DNA of 64,000 bases, from assembly GCA_029465975.1 (NCBI GenBank), contig CM055728.1, forward strand, positions 10,250,292 through 10,314,291. Reading direction: 5' to 3'. A program made the position numbers and the translations under genes. The notes below the pieces were generated by a model that saw nothing but the letters and a program-made list of their open reading frames with translations, did not search any database and was not told where the DNA came from. This document shows, one piece after another, positions 1 to 10,830 of the stretch. The stretch comes from Dallia pectoralis (taxonomy: Eukaryota > Chordata > Actinopteri > Esociformes > Umbridae). The stretch's first letter is position 1; every line of letters begins with the position of its first letter.

Positions 1-77
1 GAAGAACTGTCGTAATGACTGCTGTTGTGTTTCATCCACCTCCGATTGCATTTCAAGCTATTGTACGTTCAGACGGT

Positions 78-80
<3 letters not shown>

Positions 81-141
<61 letters not shown>

Positions 142-152
142 TGTGTGTGTGT
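81..152 (+). repeat. (GT)n microsatellite
   Basis: About 35 GT dinucleotides with one interruption. Confidence 0.97.
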
Positions 153-269
153 TAGCTTACTTACTAGTAGTGGTAGTTTGGTAATGTAGGTTTACAGTAG
201 AGATGTACTGAAGACGTTGGATGTTTCAATGTTGCTACAGTTGGATAGGCAAGTTAAACAGTGTGAAGG

Positions 270-1366
270 GTTCTCTGGCCTGTGTGTGAGTGTGTAGAGG
301 CTTCAGTGTGTAGAGGCTTCAGTCTGTAGAGGCATCAGTGTGTAAGGGCTTCAGTCTGTTAGTGCTTCAGCGTGTAAGGGCCTCAATGTGTAAGGGCTTC
401 AGTGTGTAGAGGCTTCAGTGTGTAAGGGCCTCAGTGTGTAAGGGCTTCAGTGTGTAAGGGCTTCAGTGTATAAGGGCTTCAGTGTGTAGAGGCTTCAGTG
501 TTTAAAACCTTCAGTCTGTTAGTGCTTCAGTGTGTAGGGGCTTCAGTGTGTAGAGGCTTCAGTGTGTTAGTGTTTCAGTGTGTAGGGGCTTTAGTGTGTA
601 AGGGCTACAGCGTGTTAGTGTTTCAGTGTGTAGGGGCTTTAGTGTGTAAGGGCTACAGTGTGTTAGTGTTTCAGTGTGTAGGTGCTTCAGTGTTTAGGGG
701 TCTCTGTCTGTTAGGGTTTCAGTCTGTTAGTGTTTCAGTGTGTAGGGGTTTCAGTGTTTAGGGGTCTCTGTCTGTTAGGGCTTCAGTCTGTTAGTGTTTC
801 AGTGTGTAGGGGTTTCAGTGTTTAGGGGTCTCCATCTGTTAGGGTTTCAGTCTGTTAGTGTTTCAGTGTGTAGGGGTTTCAGTGTTTAGGGGTCTCTGTC
901 TGTTAGGGCTTCAGTCTGTTAGTGTTTCAGTGTGTAGGGGTTTCAGTGTTTAGGGGTCTCTGTCTGTTAGGGCTTCAGTCTGTTAGTGTTTCAGTGTTTA
1001 GGGGTCTCTGTCTGTTAGGGTTTCAGTCTGTTAGTGTTTCAGTGTGTAGGGGTTTCAGTGTTTAGGGGTCTCTGTCTGTTAGGGCTTCTGTCTGTTAGTG
1101 TTTCAGTGTGTAGGGGTTTCAGTGTTTAGGGGTCTCTGTCTGTTAGGGTTTCAGTCTGTTAGTGTTTCAGTGTGTAGGGGTTTCAGTGTTTAGGGGTCTC
1201 TGTCTGTTAGGGCTTCAGTCTGTTAGTGTTTCAGTGTGTAGGGGTTTCAGTGTTTAGGGGTCTCTGTCTGTTAGGGCTTCAGTCTGTTAGTGTTTCAGTG
1301 TGTAGGGGTTTCAGTGTTTAGGGGTCTCTGTCTGTTAGGGTTTCAAGGTGTTAGGGCTTCAGTATG
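270..1366 (+). repeat. Minisatellite of about 16-bp units in a 64-bp higher-order repeat
   Basis: Sub-units such as TTTCAGTGTGTAGGGG, TTTCAGTGTTTAGGGG and TCTCTGTCTGTTAGGGC combine into a 64-bp unit repeated through the right half (for example at 891 and 955). Some copies lack one sub-unit (48-bp spacing near 955-1003). The left half (270-700) is more irregular. Confidence 0.92.
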
Positions 1367-1468
1367 CGTGTGAACAGGCTGTTTTATAAACGCTGCTGTT
1401 AAGTTCATAAACATGCTGAAACACTGCTAGAAACTGGAACTCCTCCTACTACCTCTTACATTTCTTTA

Positions 1469-1473
<5 letters not shown>

Positions 1474-1526
<53 letters not shown>

Positions 1527-1529
1527 ACT
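1474..1529 (+). repeat. (CT)n(AC)n compound microsatellite
   Basis: A pure CT run followed by a pure CA run. Confidence 0.97.
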
Positions 1530-2585
1530 CCCACTCCCTCTGCCCTCCATCTCATTTATAATTGAACATCCCCTCTATCCCCACTTCATTTGCACTGTGT
1601 GAATAATGAATGAGACACAGAACGGAGACACTTTTTCCCCTCTACTGGTTTGATACCCGATTAGCCGTTTAGCCACGCTATCCATAACCATGCCCGGGGG
1701 CGTGGCAACACCCAATCATGTGCCAATTGGGGGGGGGTGGATTGGTCTGTGGAAAAGACAGAATGTCAGGGCAGTGCATATCAGCCTGTTTAACAGCATC
1801 ACTGAACAGATGAGACAGACTCTTGGTACTTCTGTAGGAGCCAATCAGGCTACTGCGTGATACGTTGCACTGCTTTGATACATATTGAGTTTGGAGGCAA
1901 AACATGGCGCAGACATTCGCTGTGAAATTTGAGCTGACACAATCTGTATGAAGTCACACACACACACGCATACACACACGCATGCACACACATTCTTGCA
2001 CACGTATGCAAGCACACGTATGCACAAATGTATTATTTACAAAAACAATATTTATTGTTTCATAAAAATACATTATTTAGCTATTTCCTCAAATGGACTT
2101 CACATATATCCTAAATTGCATCCCCGGTGTATAAATGTATTTTTTTATTTGTATGGTAGAAAAAAAAACGAACACTATACTAACACACTGTTACAACTTC
2201 TATTAATAGCATGTTTCAGTTCCACAATGACGCATAGAAGTGCGAGCTAAACAGTTCTGAGACCAGGCATCAGGATCACGTTTGTCCTCTGGGAGTAATG
2301 TTACATAAAGTAGCGACTGAAAACTGCTCATTCCCTCTGGCCAATATTAATGGCATGCCTGAGTGTGACAAGACTTCTCCACCCAGAAGCTAGCCCCTTA
2401 CACACACACAAACATACACACATACACACACTTACTTTGCTTTCTAAATGTGGACACCAAAGATAATTGGCCTTACAGTAACTTAACCCCATTATCATTC
2501 ATTCATTAACAACAGCTTTAACGTCATTAAAATTGTGAATTTACCTCCTGCAAGGCAATTCATGTATTTCAGTGTAACCCTGGTG
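1530..2585. other. Non-coding stretch left of the LINE
   Basis: Contains imperfect CA-rich sequence at 1953-2020 and 2401-2430. Reading frames here are short and CA-driven. No gene or named element is seen. Confidence 0.6.
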
Positions 2586-2605
2586 AAAATGGGCCATCTA
2601 CATTT
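2586..2605. repeat. LINE target-site duplication, left copy
   Basis: AAAATGGGCCATCTACATTT, identical to 7374-7393 on the other side of the LINE. Confidence 0.88.
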
Positions 2606-3042
2606 TTTATTTTTACAATCTGTTTATTGGACACAGCACAGGTGACAACAGAGAATGACTTAAGGCCAGAGGTGGGACAAAGTCATTGTTATGCAAGTCA
2701 CAAGTAAGTCTCAAGTCTTTGCCCTCGAGTCCCGAGTCAAGTCGAGTCAAAGATGAGGCAAGTCCCGAGTCGAGTCACAAGTCAAAGCCAACAAGTCTCA
2801 AGTCGAGTCCAAAGTCCTACCATTTTAGTTTCGAGTCATTTCAAGTCATCTTACCACAGAATTTATACAAATCATGTATGTCTGTAAGATTTGTATTTAT
2901 TTAAACCTGTTTTTATACAATGACATTAATACAGTAAAAAACAGAAAATGTAATTTCACAAAAAATGCTTGTATTTCAACAGCATATTGCACTAGAACAA
3001 TGCACAGCAGCTTCAGTCCCTGTCACTGTATTGTATTGACCT

Positions 3043-3972
3043 TAGGGCTGGAAGATATGGAAACATTTTATGTCACGATATATTTCTTAATTTCGGTCGA
3101 TACGACATAATTCCGATATCGATATGAACAATATAAAAGCCTCAGAAAAAATGCCATGAACACCCACAACGAATGTCTGTATACAATCTTCTGAAAAATA
3201 CATTTCCCAAGTCTTTTGAGCCTCCTCCTATAAAACTAAATAATATTTTAGAAATAAAACGGTACAAATAAATTAAAGTTCACCTTTTATTTGATTTTAA
3301 CCATTATACAAACAAGAAAAGTCAAACAAGCAATTTGACTCTGAGACTGACCTTATTAATATATTTAACTTTAAACAATAACATAGGCTGATTATATTAT
3401 TCTTTACACAAAACTTCCTGCAACAAAACTTGTTCTTATAAACATATCGTTTAAAGTTAGTGAACATGTTAGACAATGAAGAGGTGAGTTCATGAGTTCG
3501 CTACGTGACCGTGGATTTAATAGACACGACAGAGAAGCTCATTCTCATGTCGCAACATGCTCGGAGAATGAGAGTGCTCAAAAGCACATGTCCATCATGA
3601 CGTCATGGGCCAGTCAACGCGGAAGATCCAAGCTCCTATGTTGGCTTTATGCGCTTTTGAGCCTCTCATTCTCCGGCACATTTAGCATCATGCTGAAACC
3701 TGAAGTTTATCAGATCTCAGAAAGCTGAACCACTTCCCTACCACTGAATTAGTCTTTCCTCTCATATCAACTGTCTGCTTTCTCCTCACTTATGGAAGCT
3801 CGTTCAGTCACGTTTGAATTGCGGTCATGTGCGCTCATTTTGTAGCTTAAACTTGCCGTGTTGGAGATCAGCAAAAATATTGAAATATCGAAAATGTGTT
3901 TAGAAATCATTTCACCGTTATTGATTTTTTTTACCGCGATATATATTGATATTGAATTATTGTCCAGCCCTA
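3043..3972. mobile_element. Possible second element nested inside the hAT
   Basis: Bounded by TAGGGCTGGAAGATATGG and, at the far end, CGATATATATTG...TCCAGCCCTA, resembling the TAGGGCTGG inverted ends of fish MITE-like elements. No exact target-site duplication was found, so the borders are uncertain. Confidence 0.45.
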
Positions 3973-4289
3973 ACTTCATATTGCAAAACAGTTTAACTTT
4001 CAAATAGACATGGGTCCTTTTAGCCTGAACTTTTTTAAACATGTCATTAATAAAATCCTCACTCCTCAAAATGATCACTTCTGAAAAAATGGACCAACCT
4101 GATAATATAATTGGAATGACTCCATAGAGACGTGTGTGCGTGTGAGCGTGCCCGTGCGCAGCTCCGTCTGTAATCTTCGACCCGCATGTTTTGCAAATTG
4201 CAACTCTTTTTTTGTCAACTACCTCGTAATTTTTATAGCCAAACGAAACTATATTCGTTATCATTTTGCCAACTGGCGTGTTGTTGCTT

Positions 4290-4474
4290 GTCCAATCAAA
4301 ACAACGTGGGACTACAGTGATTGGATGTCCAATCAAAACAACGTGGGACTACAGTGATTGGATGTCCAATCAAAACAACGTGGGACTACAGTGATTGGAT
4401 GTCCAATCAAAACAACGTGGGACTACAGTGATTGGATGTCCAATCAAAACAACGTGGGACTACAGTGATTGGAT
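4290..4474. repeat. Five tandem 37-bp units with CCAAT and ATTGG
   Basis: Five nearly identical copies of a 37-bp unit that starts GTCCAATCAAAACAACGTGG and ends ACAGTGATTGGAT. Each carries CCAAT and its inverse ATTGG. It lies inside the hAT element next to the BED-finger remnant. Confidence 0.9.
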
Positions 4475-7373
4475 GTCGTGCAGGCAGCACGCGTGCTCTC
4501 TGCATGAATTTTTTTTCACAATGCAGATAAACTGAGAGCGGCGCGGCCGTGTGAACATTTTCTTCCCCAGTTTTCATGGGAAGTAGCAAGTCTTCTCGAG
4601 TCAAAAGGCGCAAGTCCAAGTGAAGTCACGAGTCATTGATGTTCAAGTCCAAGTCGAGTTGCAAGTCTTTGTACATTTTGTCGAGTCGAGTCTGAAGTCA
4701 TCAAATTCATGACTCGAGTCTGACTCGAGTCCAAGTCACATGACTCGAGTCCACACCTCTGCTTAAGGCAATACAGTCCAGTTTCAGTATTTTTCAAAAT
4801 GGAAAAAAAACCTTGATACCCCCACCTCGCCCGATCGGACCCAACAGAGTAGGAGAGAGGTAAAATAATTGAATAGGGTCCCCATCAACCCAAGTGAACA
4901 ACACTAAACGGACACGAAGGACAGACAGAACAATGACAAGAGACAGACAGGAAGACAGAGCAGCTTAATGCAGAGAGAGCAGGCAATCGACACGATAATG
5001 GCAACCAGGACAGAGCATTTACACTAGTCTGAGGGCAATCTCACCAGTCTCTCAAAGTAGGAAATAACGGACTGCCATTTTCTGGAGAAACCGGAGTTGG
5101 AGCCCCTGAGAGCATACTTCACCTTCTCCAGCCGTAGTAAGTACATGACGTCCTTTAGCCAGCATGAGGCAGATGGAGGGCGGGCAGACTTCCAGTTCAG
5201 GGGGATTCTGCGACGGGCCAGTAGAGACGTAAAGGCAACAACATCCGCGTGTTTGTGGGAAGGGAGAGACACAACCCCAGGCAGACCAAAGACGGCTATC
5301 AGCGGGCAAGGGTCGAAAGGGTTCAAGCACGTCCAATAGGACCTCAAAGACGGTGCCCCAGTAGTTCTGAAGAGAGGGGCATCGATCAAACATGTGAGTC
5401 AGATCGCATGGGGAAGGTCCACATCTATCACACCTGTCCGTGACATCAGGGTATATCTCAGAGAGCCTCGCCTTAGAAAAGTGAACTCTGTGCTGCACCT
5501 TAAATTGGATGAGGCTGAGCCTTGCACATGAGGTAGTAGACCGTGTCCTGTTGGTGGCCTCGTCCTACCACTCCTGAGTAATCTCCACCCCCATCTCCCG
5601 TTCCCAGGCCTTACAGGTGGCGCGTACCTCAAAGGACGCGAGTAAGGAGCAAATACGCGATGTCAGCCCCGTCTCGAGGGGTGTAAGGGTCAGTATGGCA
5701 TCCCAGGGTTGAGCGGGGGGAGCGGAGGGAAAGCCAGGAAAAAAGGAGGAGACACAGTGCTGCACCTGAAGGTAGCGGAAGAAGTGCGATGCAGGCAATG
5801 AGTGCTTAGCGGCCAGGTCGGTGTAACTTAAGAAGCCCTCCATGGCAAACAAATCCCTGAATGTCCTAACCCCCTTCTGCGTCCAGACTGCAAAAGCAGC
5901 GTCCAAAGAAGGAGGGAGGAAAACGTGGTTACAGGTAATAGGGCCTAAAGCAGATGCTGAGGTGAACTTGAAATGGCGATGGAACTGAAACCAAATCTTA
6001 AGAGTGGAGCGCACCAGCGGGTTGGAGGTGTGACGAGCCGGGGACGTCGGGAGGGAGGAGCAGAGCAGGGTGGGGAGAGAGGTGCACATGCAGGAGCGTG
6101 ACTCAAGTTGACACCATGCAGAGTCAGAGGAGTTTATCCAAAAAGGCAGTTTCTGAAAGTTGGCTGCCCAATAGTAGTGCAAGAAGTTAGGCAGCGCCAG
6201 CCCACCATTGAGCCTACAGGTCTGAAGCAGGGATCTGCTGACTCTGGGGACCTTTCCATCCCAGAGGAAAGAGGTGACGGCTTGGTTGATCGCCTTGAAA
6301 AAGGACTTTGGCAGGAAGAGAGGCACATATTGAAAGAGGTAGAGGAACTTAGGCAGAGTGTTCATCTTGACCGCATTAATCCGCCCCACCATAGTCAGAG
6401 GCAGGCTACCTCATCTTTGGAAGTCAGCCTTCATCTGGGTCAAAAGTGAAGCAAAATTGGCAGAAGAAATAGTAGGGAACGACCGAGTTACGTTAACTCT
6501 CAGATATTTGAAACCGATGCTGCTCAGGTGAAAAGGTAAATCGGCTTGCCGTAACTCAAGTGCTGAGATTCAATTTGTACCCTGAGAATGAGCCAAAGTC
6601 ATTCAAAATAGAGAGGGTTGAGGGCAGGCAGGCAGCCGGATCACTGACATACAGCAGCAGGTCGTCCACGTACAGTGAGAGCCTGTGTTGGACACCCCCC
6701 GAAAAACACCCTTAAAGGAAGTGGAGGAGCGCAGGGCAATATAAAGGGGCTCAATGGCGAGGGTGAAGCGCAGAGGGGACAGAGGGCACCCCTGCCGAGT
6801 GCCATGCCCCAGAGGGAAATAGCCTCTTGGGAGGTATATAAGAGACTGACCCAGAAGCAAAACCTGTCCCCAAACCCAAATTTCCTAAGAACGGCAAACA
6901 GGTAGTCCCATTCGATCGTGTCAAATGCTCTCTCCGCATCTAGCGAGATCACCAGCTCAGGAGATTTGGAGTATGACCGGGAGTAAGCAATATTAAATAA
7001 GGTCCGGGTGTTGAAAAAGGAGTGTCTGCCCTTAACAAAACCGGTCTGCTCCTCCGAAATAATCCCAGGCAGAACAGCCTCGAGGCAGCCCGCCAGCAGT
7101 TTAGCCAAAACCTTGTAATCTACGTTGAGAAGGCTCAGAGGCCTGTACGAGGAACAAGAGGTGGAATCTTTCTTTTCCCTTTTTGAGAAGGAGGTCAAAG
7201 TCGGAGGGAGGGAGCCACACGAAAGTGACTCGTCTTACACAGCCAGCAGCGGGGGGCAAATTTGGCATGAAATCTCTTGACGAACTCAATCGAAAAGCCG
7301 TCAGGAGGAGCGAAGAGACGAAAGTGAGCGTGTCATCTAGCTCCATCTTCTCCGGCACATTCAGAATCCGAAC

Positions 7374-7393
7374 AAAATGGGCCATCTACATTT
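7374..7393. repeat. LINE target-site duplication, right copy
   Basis: Identical 20-bp sequence to 2586-2605; it marks the 5' truncation point of the minus-strand LINE. Confidence 0.88.
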
Positions 7394-7854
7394 GTAGGTT
7401 TTAAGCAATGCACACTATCAAAAAATAAAGGGATTATTATAGCATTTTTTACATTGAAAGATGTTTCTGTTTTGCAATCAAAAACTTCCTAGAACCAGCC
7501 ATATCTGTAAAAGCTAGTGGCTGTCACGGATGACTTTACCTCACCCTGTGTTTTGTTTCAGTTGGCCACCATTTACTTTTAGTTTGGGTTTTTGGTTGAG
7601 TATGCACACCAGTTTTCTGTTTGGTAATCAGTAAGGGGCGTTCACGTTCATTGTTTGTTTTATACATTGCTTCACATTGTTTTATGGTTCGTGGCCATGT
7701 AGGTGAGTGTTGTGTTGTCTATCTAGATCACAGTTTTAAGTTACTTAGTAAGTCGCTTAATAGCTCACTTTTATTTATATAACAGTGTCTAGTTTTCCGT
7801 TTGTTGTTACGTGTTTGTTTTTGACTGGTGACAGTGTTCTATTTATATATTTAA
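7394..7854 (+). other. Non-coding, part of a dispersed LTR-like family
   Basis: From about 7523 the sequence begins TGTCACGG and at 7702 carries GGTGAGTGTT, followed by AGTAAGTCGC and ATAACAGTGT. The same module occurs near 16920, 38150, 44695 and 50203. It may be part of a solo LTR. Confidence 0.4.
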
Positions 7855-8050
7855 TAGCTGGATGGCCTACCATTCTGTTTAATGGCTGGATGGCCTACCG
7901 TTCTGTTTAATGACTAGATGGCCTACCGTTCTGTTTAATGGCTGGATGGCCTACTATTCTGTTTAATGGCTGGATGGCCTGCCGTTCTGTTTAATGGCTG
8001 GATGGCCTACTATTCTGTTTAATGGCTGGATGGCCTGCCCTTCAGTTTAA
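7855..8050 (+). repeat. 28-bp minisatellite, 7 copies
   Basis: Unit starts TTAATGGCTGGATGGCCTAC and ends CGTTCTGT, with few substitutions. Confidence 0.92.
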
Positions 8051-8207
8051 TTGTGTGTTTGGCACTATCACTACCTCTATTACTCATCCATTTTTACTCA
8101 TCTCTCTGTTGTGTTTTTGTTCTTCAACACTATATTGTCTCAAACTTTATGTTTCTTTGTGCGGTGACATAGCGTTGTTCAATGACGGAAGCTCCATCTG
8201 ACGATGA

Positions 8208-9266
8208 CTAAGCTCTAACAAAATCTGACTAAGCTCTAACGAAATCTGACCACGCTGTCCTCAATTCTATCCCTGCTCTAACTAAATCTGACCCTGCTCT
8301 AACTAAATCTGACCCTGCTCTAACTAAATCTGACCCTGCTCTAACTAATTCTGACCCTGCTCTAACTAATTCTGACCCTGCTCTAACTAAATCTGACCCT
8401 GCTCTAACTAAATCTGACCCTGCTCTAACTAAATCTGACCCTGCTCTAACTAAATCTGTCCCTGCTCTAACTAAATCTGACCCTGCTCTAACTAAATCTG
8501 TCCCTGCTCTAACTAAATCTGACCCTGCTCTAACTAATTCTGACCCTGCTCTAACTAAATCTGACCCTGCTCTAACTAAATCTGACCCTGCTCTAACTAA
8601 TTCTGACCCTGCTCTAACTAATTCTGACCCTGCTCTAACTAAATCTGACCCTGCTCTAACTAAATCTGACCCTGCTCTAACTAAATCTGACCCTGCTCTA
8701 ACTAAATCTGACCCTGCTCTAACTAATTCTGACCCTGCTCTAACTAAATCTGACCCTGCTCTAACTAAATCTGTCCCTGCTCTAACTAAATCTGACCCTG
8801 CTCTAACTAAATCTGACCCTGCTCTAACTAATTCTGACCCTGCTCTAACTAATTCTGACCCTGCTCTAACTTAATCTGACCCTGCTCTAACTAAATCTGA
8901 CCCTGCTCTAACTAAATCTGACCCTGCTCTAACTAAATCTGTCCCTGCTCTAACTAAATCTGACCCTGCTCTAACTAAATCTGACCCTGCTCTAACTAAT
9001 TCTGACCCTGCTCTAACTAATTCTGACCCTGCTCTAACTTAATCTGACCCTGCTCTAACTAAATCTGACCCTGCTCTAACTAAATCTGACCCTGCTCTAA
9101 CTAATTCTGACCCTGCTCTAACTAAATCTGACCCTGCTCTAACTAATTCTGACCCTGCTCTAACTAAATCTGACCCTGCTCTAACTAAATCTGTCCCTGC
9201 TCTAACTAAATCTGACCCTGCTCTAGCTAAGTCTTACCCCGCTCTAACTAATTCTGACTAAGCTCT
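8208..9266 (+). repeat. 21-bp minisatellite, about 50 copies
   Basis: Unit CTCTAACTAAATCTGACCCT plus G. Variants (AATTCTG, TCTGTCCC, CTTAATC) recur in the same order 168 bp apart (8 units; for example the CTTAATC variant at 8870 and 9038), which shows larger-block duplication. Confidence 0.97.
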
Positions 9267-10059
9267 AGACAAAACATTTTGCAAATCATTTCATCCTTCA
9301 AGTACCCAGCATCGGACACCCTCACAAAGGCATTTTTAACATCACAGCTGGTCTACTGGAATGTCCCATAAATGTAACCAGCAAAGCTCCTGCTGTCAGA
9401 GTCCTCACTGGGACCGGCCCCTGGGAACACACTTCTCCACCTGGCTACACAATTACTAGATCCCACTCCTGGTTTACCAGGAGTCCCCCAACTCCTCAGA
9501 CTCTAAACCAGTTGCCATCCTAAAATCTGCATTATCCAGGGTGATGAACAGTCAAACTTGCTGGCCCCAATCCTCTGGATCGCCCTCTGCTCGGCAGCTG
9601 CTGTCTCTGACTCGGTATCTGTCTCCGTGAACAGGCTCAAACTACATCGGTTCAGTTTGCCTTTTCACATCGGCTCTGCCCTCACTTGGCTCGTTCAAAC
9701 CTCCGCAGCTTTCACTTTCATATTTCATTTTGTATATACCTTGTTATATTATAGTGGTTATGACACTGATGGTGGTTATTTATAAAGCTCCTAGAAGTGC
9801 ACGGGTGAGTGCTCAGTTAATCCTCAACACGGTTCTGTCTTACATTGTCCAGAGAAACGTTTTATTAGTCAGTCAATATAATTTAGCTGACAATTGTTGG
9901 CAAATAGACACAGATACACATAACTATTTCTTTTCTCTCAGCTTGTCTTTGCTCTCAATTCATTGTCTATCCTTGTGTCCTGTATCTCTGTCTCTCTGTG
10001 AGTCTTTTATTTGTGTGTAGGTCTACTTCTACCTGTCTTTACCTCACATATGCGTGTCT

Positions 10060-10091
<32 letters not shown>

Positions 10092-10333
10092 TTTGTAAAT
10101 CAAATATTTCCACAGATGTGAACGTCTGAGTGAGTCTGAACAACACTGGAGCTGCGGGGGCAGTGAGAGAGGAAGAGGTGTAGGGAGGGAGAGCGAGAGA
10201 TAGGAATAATAAAGGAGCACGTTGCCTGTTGCTGAGTTCAGCGGGTTTACTTGTGAAGCAGAGCTGTGAGTAGAGGGAGGAGATGAGAGAGAGAGAGATG
10301 GGCATCAGGTCTGAATATCTACAGGCAAAGACA
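9267..10333. other. Non-coding stretch
   Basis: A CA microsatellite lies at 10060-10086. No conserved reading frame, RNA gene or element was recognised. Confidence 0.6.
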
Positions 10334-10830
10334 TGGTGAGGCATTTACACACATCACCCTCACACACCGTTTCATATATTCAAACACACACACACATCAC
10401 CATCACACACCATTTCATATATTCAAACACACACACACATCACCCTCACACACCGTTTCATATATTCAAACACACACACATCACCCTCACTCACCGTTTC
10501 ATATATTCAAACACACACACTTCACCCTCACACACTGTTTCATATATTCAAACACACACACTTCACCCTCACACACCGTTTCATATATTCAAACACACAC
10601 ACATCACCCTCACACAACGTTTCATATACTCTCACAGACACACACACACACACACACATACACTCACACACGATACTCTCACGCACCGTTTAAAATATAT
10701 TCTCATACACTCACACACATCACCCTCACACACCGTTTCATATATTCTCACACACACCCACACACACACACACACACACGCACGATACTCTCACATAACG
10801 TTTCATATTCAAACAGGCAGACTTGAATAC
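10334..10830 (+). repeat. CA-rich minisatellite, about 43-bp units
   Basis: Copies of CATCACCCTCACACACCG followed by TTTCATATATTCAAACAC and a variable CA run, about ten units of unequal length. The 196-codon frame here is an artefact of the repeat. Confidence 0.92.

Larger units (their letters stand above)
2667..4761 (-). mobile_element. hAT-superfamily element nested in the LINE
   Basis: Begins CAGAGGTGGGACAAAGTCA and ends with ACTCGAGTCCACACCTCTG, giving CAGAGGTG terminal inverted repeats and AAGTC/GAGTC-rich subterminal repeats typical of fish hAT elements. It is flanked by identical 8-bp duplications CTTAAGGC (2659-2666 and 4762-4769), the hAT hallmark. On the minus strand near 4140-4260 a BED-finger-like segment remains (VAICKTCGSKI), the N-terminus of a hAT transposase. 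The rest of the transposase is not recognisable, so the copy is probably non-autonomous. Confidence 0.92.
2606..7373 (-). mobile_element. 5'-truncated L1-type LINE, interrupted by a hAT element
   Basis: Minus-strand translation in several frames gives an L1-type reverse transcriptase: SYRPLSLLNVDYKVLAKLL, EQTGFVKGRHSF, LDAERAFDTIEW (motif A), TRQGCPLSP (motif B) and a YVDD motif at about 6660. Further on come the L1 C-terminal region (6392 to about 5565) and a Cys-rich CDRCGP..CDLTHMFDRCP finger near 5400-5440. Frameshifts separate these blocks, so the element is dead. It lacks the endonuclease and ORF1, i.e. it is 5' truncated at 7373. The 3' end at 2606 has an A-rich tail. A 20-bp target-site duplication flanks it. 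Without the nested hAT the LINE is about 2.7 kb. Confidence 0.9.

Noticed and set aside
5024..7404. Several + and - strand frames as independent genes
   Set aside because: The minus frames are pieces of one broken LINE ORF2; the plus frames are their shadows.
8208..9266. CRISPR-like array
   Set aside because: Repeats are contiguous with no unique spacers, and the genome is eukaryotic.
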